The notes under the pieces: generated by a model
Database searches by the model: none
Told to the model about the DNA's origin: nothing
Seen by the model: only the letters and a program-made list of their open reading frames with translations
DNA from: Anagrus nilaparvatae
Taxonomy: Eukaryota > Arthropoda > Insecta > Hymenoptera > Mymaridae
Length of the DNA: 64,000 nucleotides
NCBI GenBank assembly: GCA_022575985.1
Contig: JAKSXM010000014.1
Coordinates: forward strand, 24,614,001-24,678,000
Direction of reading: 5' to 3'
Shown here: one piece after another, positions 62,165 to 64,000 of the stretch
Numbering within the stretch: position 1 is the stretch's first letter
Layout of the letters: each line of letters begins with the position of its first letter
Translations under genes and position numbers: made by a program

Positions 62165-64000
62165 GATCTTGGATTCATTTTTAAGGGACTAAAAAACCAA
62201 ATTGACCTAATAATAAATTTTATACGTGCACAAATTTTAACTAAAGGCAATAGTCTAGAGTATAAGAGCAATCGAGTAGTTAAATGCAATATTTAAAATG
62301 AACATTTTATATCAATTATCAATTAGAATAAAATTGATCATCGTTAAATGTTATAAACACTTTTCAAAGTCAATAATATGATTAAATAAACAAAATTAAA
62401 TTATCATTTAAAATTTCTTAATTGAAATTTATTGATTTCAATTTATCTTGTATGGATTGACCGAGGGATTGAATTGATTATAAAAATATTTTAATAGTCA
62501 TTTTTATAAATTAATACATAACTAATTTTATATAATTATTTTTCAATTTGCAATCTAAATTTTTAATGTAAAAAATTGATTTTGATTTTTGGTATCTAGA
62601 GTTATCTTTTAGTCTCTAAGATTTATTTTTTTATTTTCAATTGACTGGAACTTAAATAATTTTATGATTAGAAATTATTTGTACGTACTTTTAAGAACTT
62701 TATACTAGTAAATCATTATGAATAATGAATAGTCTGAGTGAAAGTATAAAATTAAATATCAATAAAATAAATTTTTTTATTAAAATTTTATTTTAGACCT
62801 AAGAAGAACATTCAGTCCTTGCAGGGTAATTATAACCAGGAGGGGGCTCTGAATTTCATTATGGTTTTAATGGTTAAGACCTATTTTATGCTTAAGCAAC
62901 TGATGGAACTGAATTTATTTGGAATCCTTTTTTTTAACCTTAAAATCCATTTTTACCCCTATGGATTATATGAGGAATTTAATTCTCCCTTGTATGAGGA
63001 ATTTATTTAAACTCTAAATTGTCCACTTGTTCTAAATTATTCCTCTGAGGAGCAATTTTACCCCTGCAAGTAAAGTACTATGCCCCTAAATTTATTAGCC
63101 ATTGTAGTTAAAAAACTTTTAAATGATTAAAAAAATTTCAAGGATATAAATAGATCAAATAGCACATAAAATATTACGAATCAGAAATTTTGATATTTTA
63201 AAATCAAATTTTTAAACAATGCTTGAAACAATGTGAGGTTGTAAAATAAGTTGTTTGTTATTAATGACGCCCATAAATAATATGAATCTAACAAATGTAT
63301 GTCATTAGTATATAATATGAATTTGCCTTTTCATGCAAGCTTGTCTCAAGTCTGTGTTCTAAGCATATAACATGCTAAAACTATATACAAGATTTTGTAC
63401 TTTGCTACAAAAATTGTTAAATAGTAAATATAAGTAGAAAAAAAATGCTACAGTCAGACGTGCACGGTAGTCTAAAATGTTTTTAATAATTGCATTTGGT
63501 TCTTTCGTATTTAAAAAAAGTCTGTTACCGTCAAGTATAATCCATCAAAAATCATTAAAAAATTTATGATTATTTGATTAATTTAATAAGCAAGCGAGTT
63601 AGGGTCCATACAAGGCAAACAGCATCACATTAATACAACTTTATACAACAATAGTTAAAACAATACAGACTTATAATTAAAAACTTCATTACAAATCTCG
63701 CTAATCTTTGTTACATTGACATTTATATTAAAAACCGCAATAGTCATGTACCGATTCTTTGACTTTATATGTATATCGCATCAGTTTTTTTCTTTTTTTT
63801 TTTTTTACTGTTATTTTTTAACGATTTATTTTTTTCTTCGGGTGGCCGAGTCTTCGGTCACGGTATTTTGTGCTCTGTTGCACGAATGTCCAGTTTAATT
63901 TAACAATAAATATGAAATTTAGTCACTTTGGTTTTAATATTATGTAAATGTGTAAATCTTTTTTATACATGTATAATTTATTGTCATAATGTGTCACATA
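62165..64000. other. Unassigned AT-rich stretch to the window edge
   Basis: No gene supported. 62790-63090 has CCAGGAGGGGGCTCTG and repeated TATGAGGAATTTA boxes (62967 and 62993), possibly a decayed repeat. 63830-63900 is GC-richer (GGGTGGCCGAGTCTTCGGTC) and could touch an exon of a neighbouring gene, but no family is recognisable. Confidence 0.4.

Noticed and set aside
63716..63898. 60-codon frame ending in a GC-richer tail
   Set aside because: Mostly poly-Phe from T-runs. The GC-rich end might be exonic, but no splice sites or family support it.

Overview
This is an AT-rich (roughly 75-80% A+T) nuclear eukaryotic window, most likely from an arthropod and probably an insect. The evidence is a multi-exon gene with GT-AG introns encoding an invertebrate-style multi-Kazal protein, a 185-bp BamHI-type satellite array, TA- and TTAA-flanked MITEs, and a decayed LINE reverse transcriptase. 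No bacterial gene organisation, rRNA, tRNA or CRISPR array was found. The order cannot be named from the sequence.

Region 1-26166 is satellite DNA. Monomers of about 185 bp alternate between three classes and are organised in higher-order repeats, including a 5,934-bp (32-monomer) unit whose second copy looks essentially identical over about 5.1 kb. The array reads forward to about 20333, is inverted to about 25528, then is forward again. Two foreign inserts interrupt it. A 261-bp element at 15089-15349 carries a poly(A)-like tract and, on the minus strand, a complete hammerhead ribozyme (15179-15251). A 727-bp TTAA-flanked non-autonomous transposon lies at 23395-24121.

At 26167 the satellite is cut off by a 980-bp segment that recurs almost unchanged at 33019-34011, inside an intron of the only clear gene. 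Positions 27147-29130 hold low-complexity, locally duplicated DNA, including a 143-bp tandem repeat.

The gene runs right to left from 41314 to 31501. Eight exons were reconstructed from translation and splice signals. They give at least 477 residues, nine Kazal domains in tandem, and a stop codon. Intron phases are regular (phase 1 for the first intron, phase 2 for all the rest), and most exon joins fall just after Cys5. The initiator Met and signal peptide are not securely located; a weak candidate lies at 42171-42252. Introns and the 5' flank contain MITEs, fold-back repeats and dispersed repeats.

From 42 to 64 kb I see no convincing protein-coding gene. There are TA-flanked palindromic MITEs (one inserted cleanly inside a LINE reverse-transcriptase relic at 44083-44935), a long inverted repeat at 47309-47648, and several copies of a GC-richer dispersed repeat ending near CATGTTCCAT. 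The rest is AT-rich unassigned sequence. The most unusual item is the hammerhead ribozyme, whose two apical loops are complementary over 12 nt.
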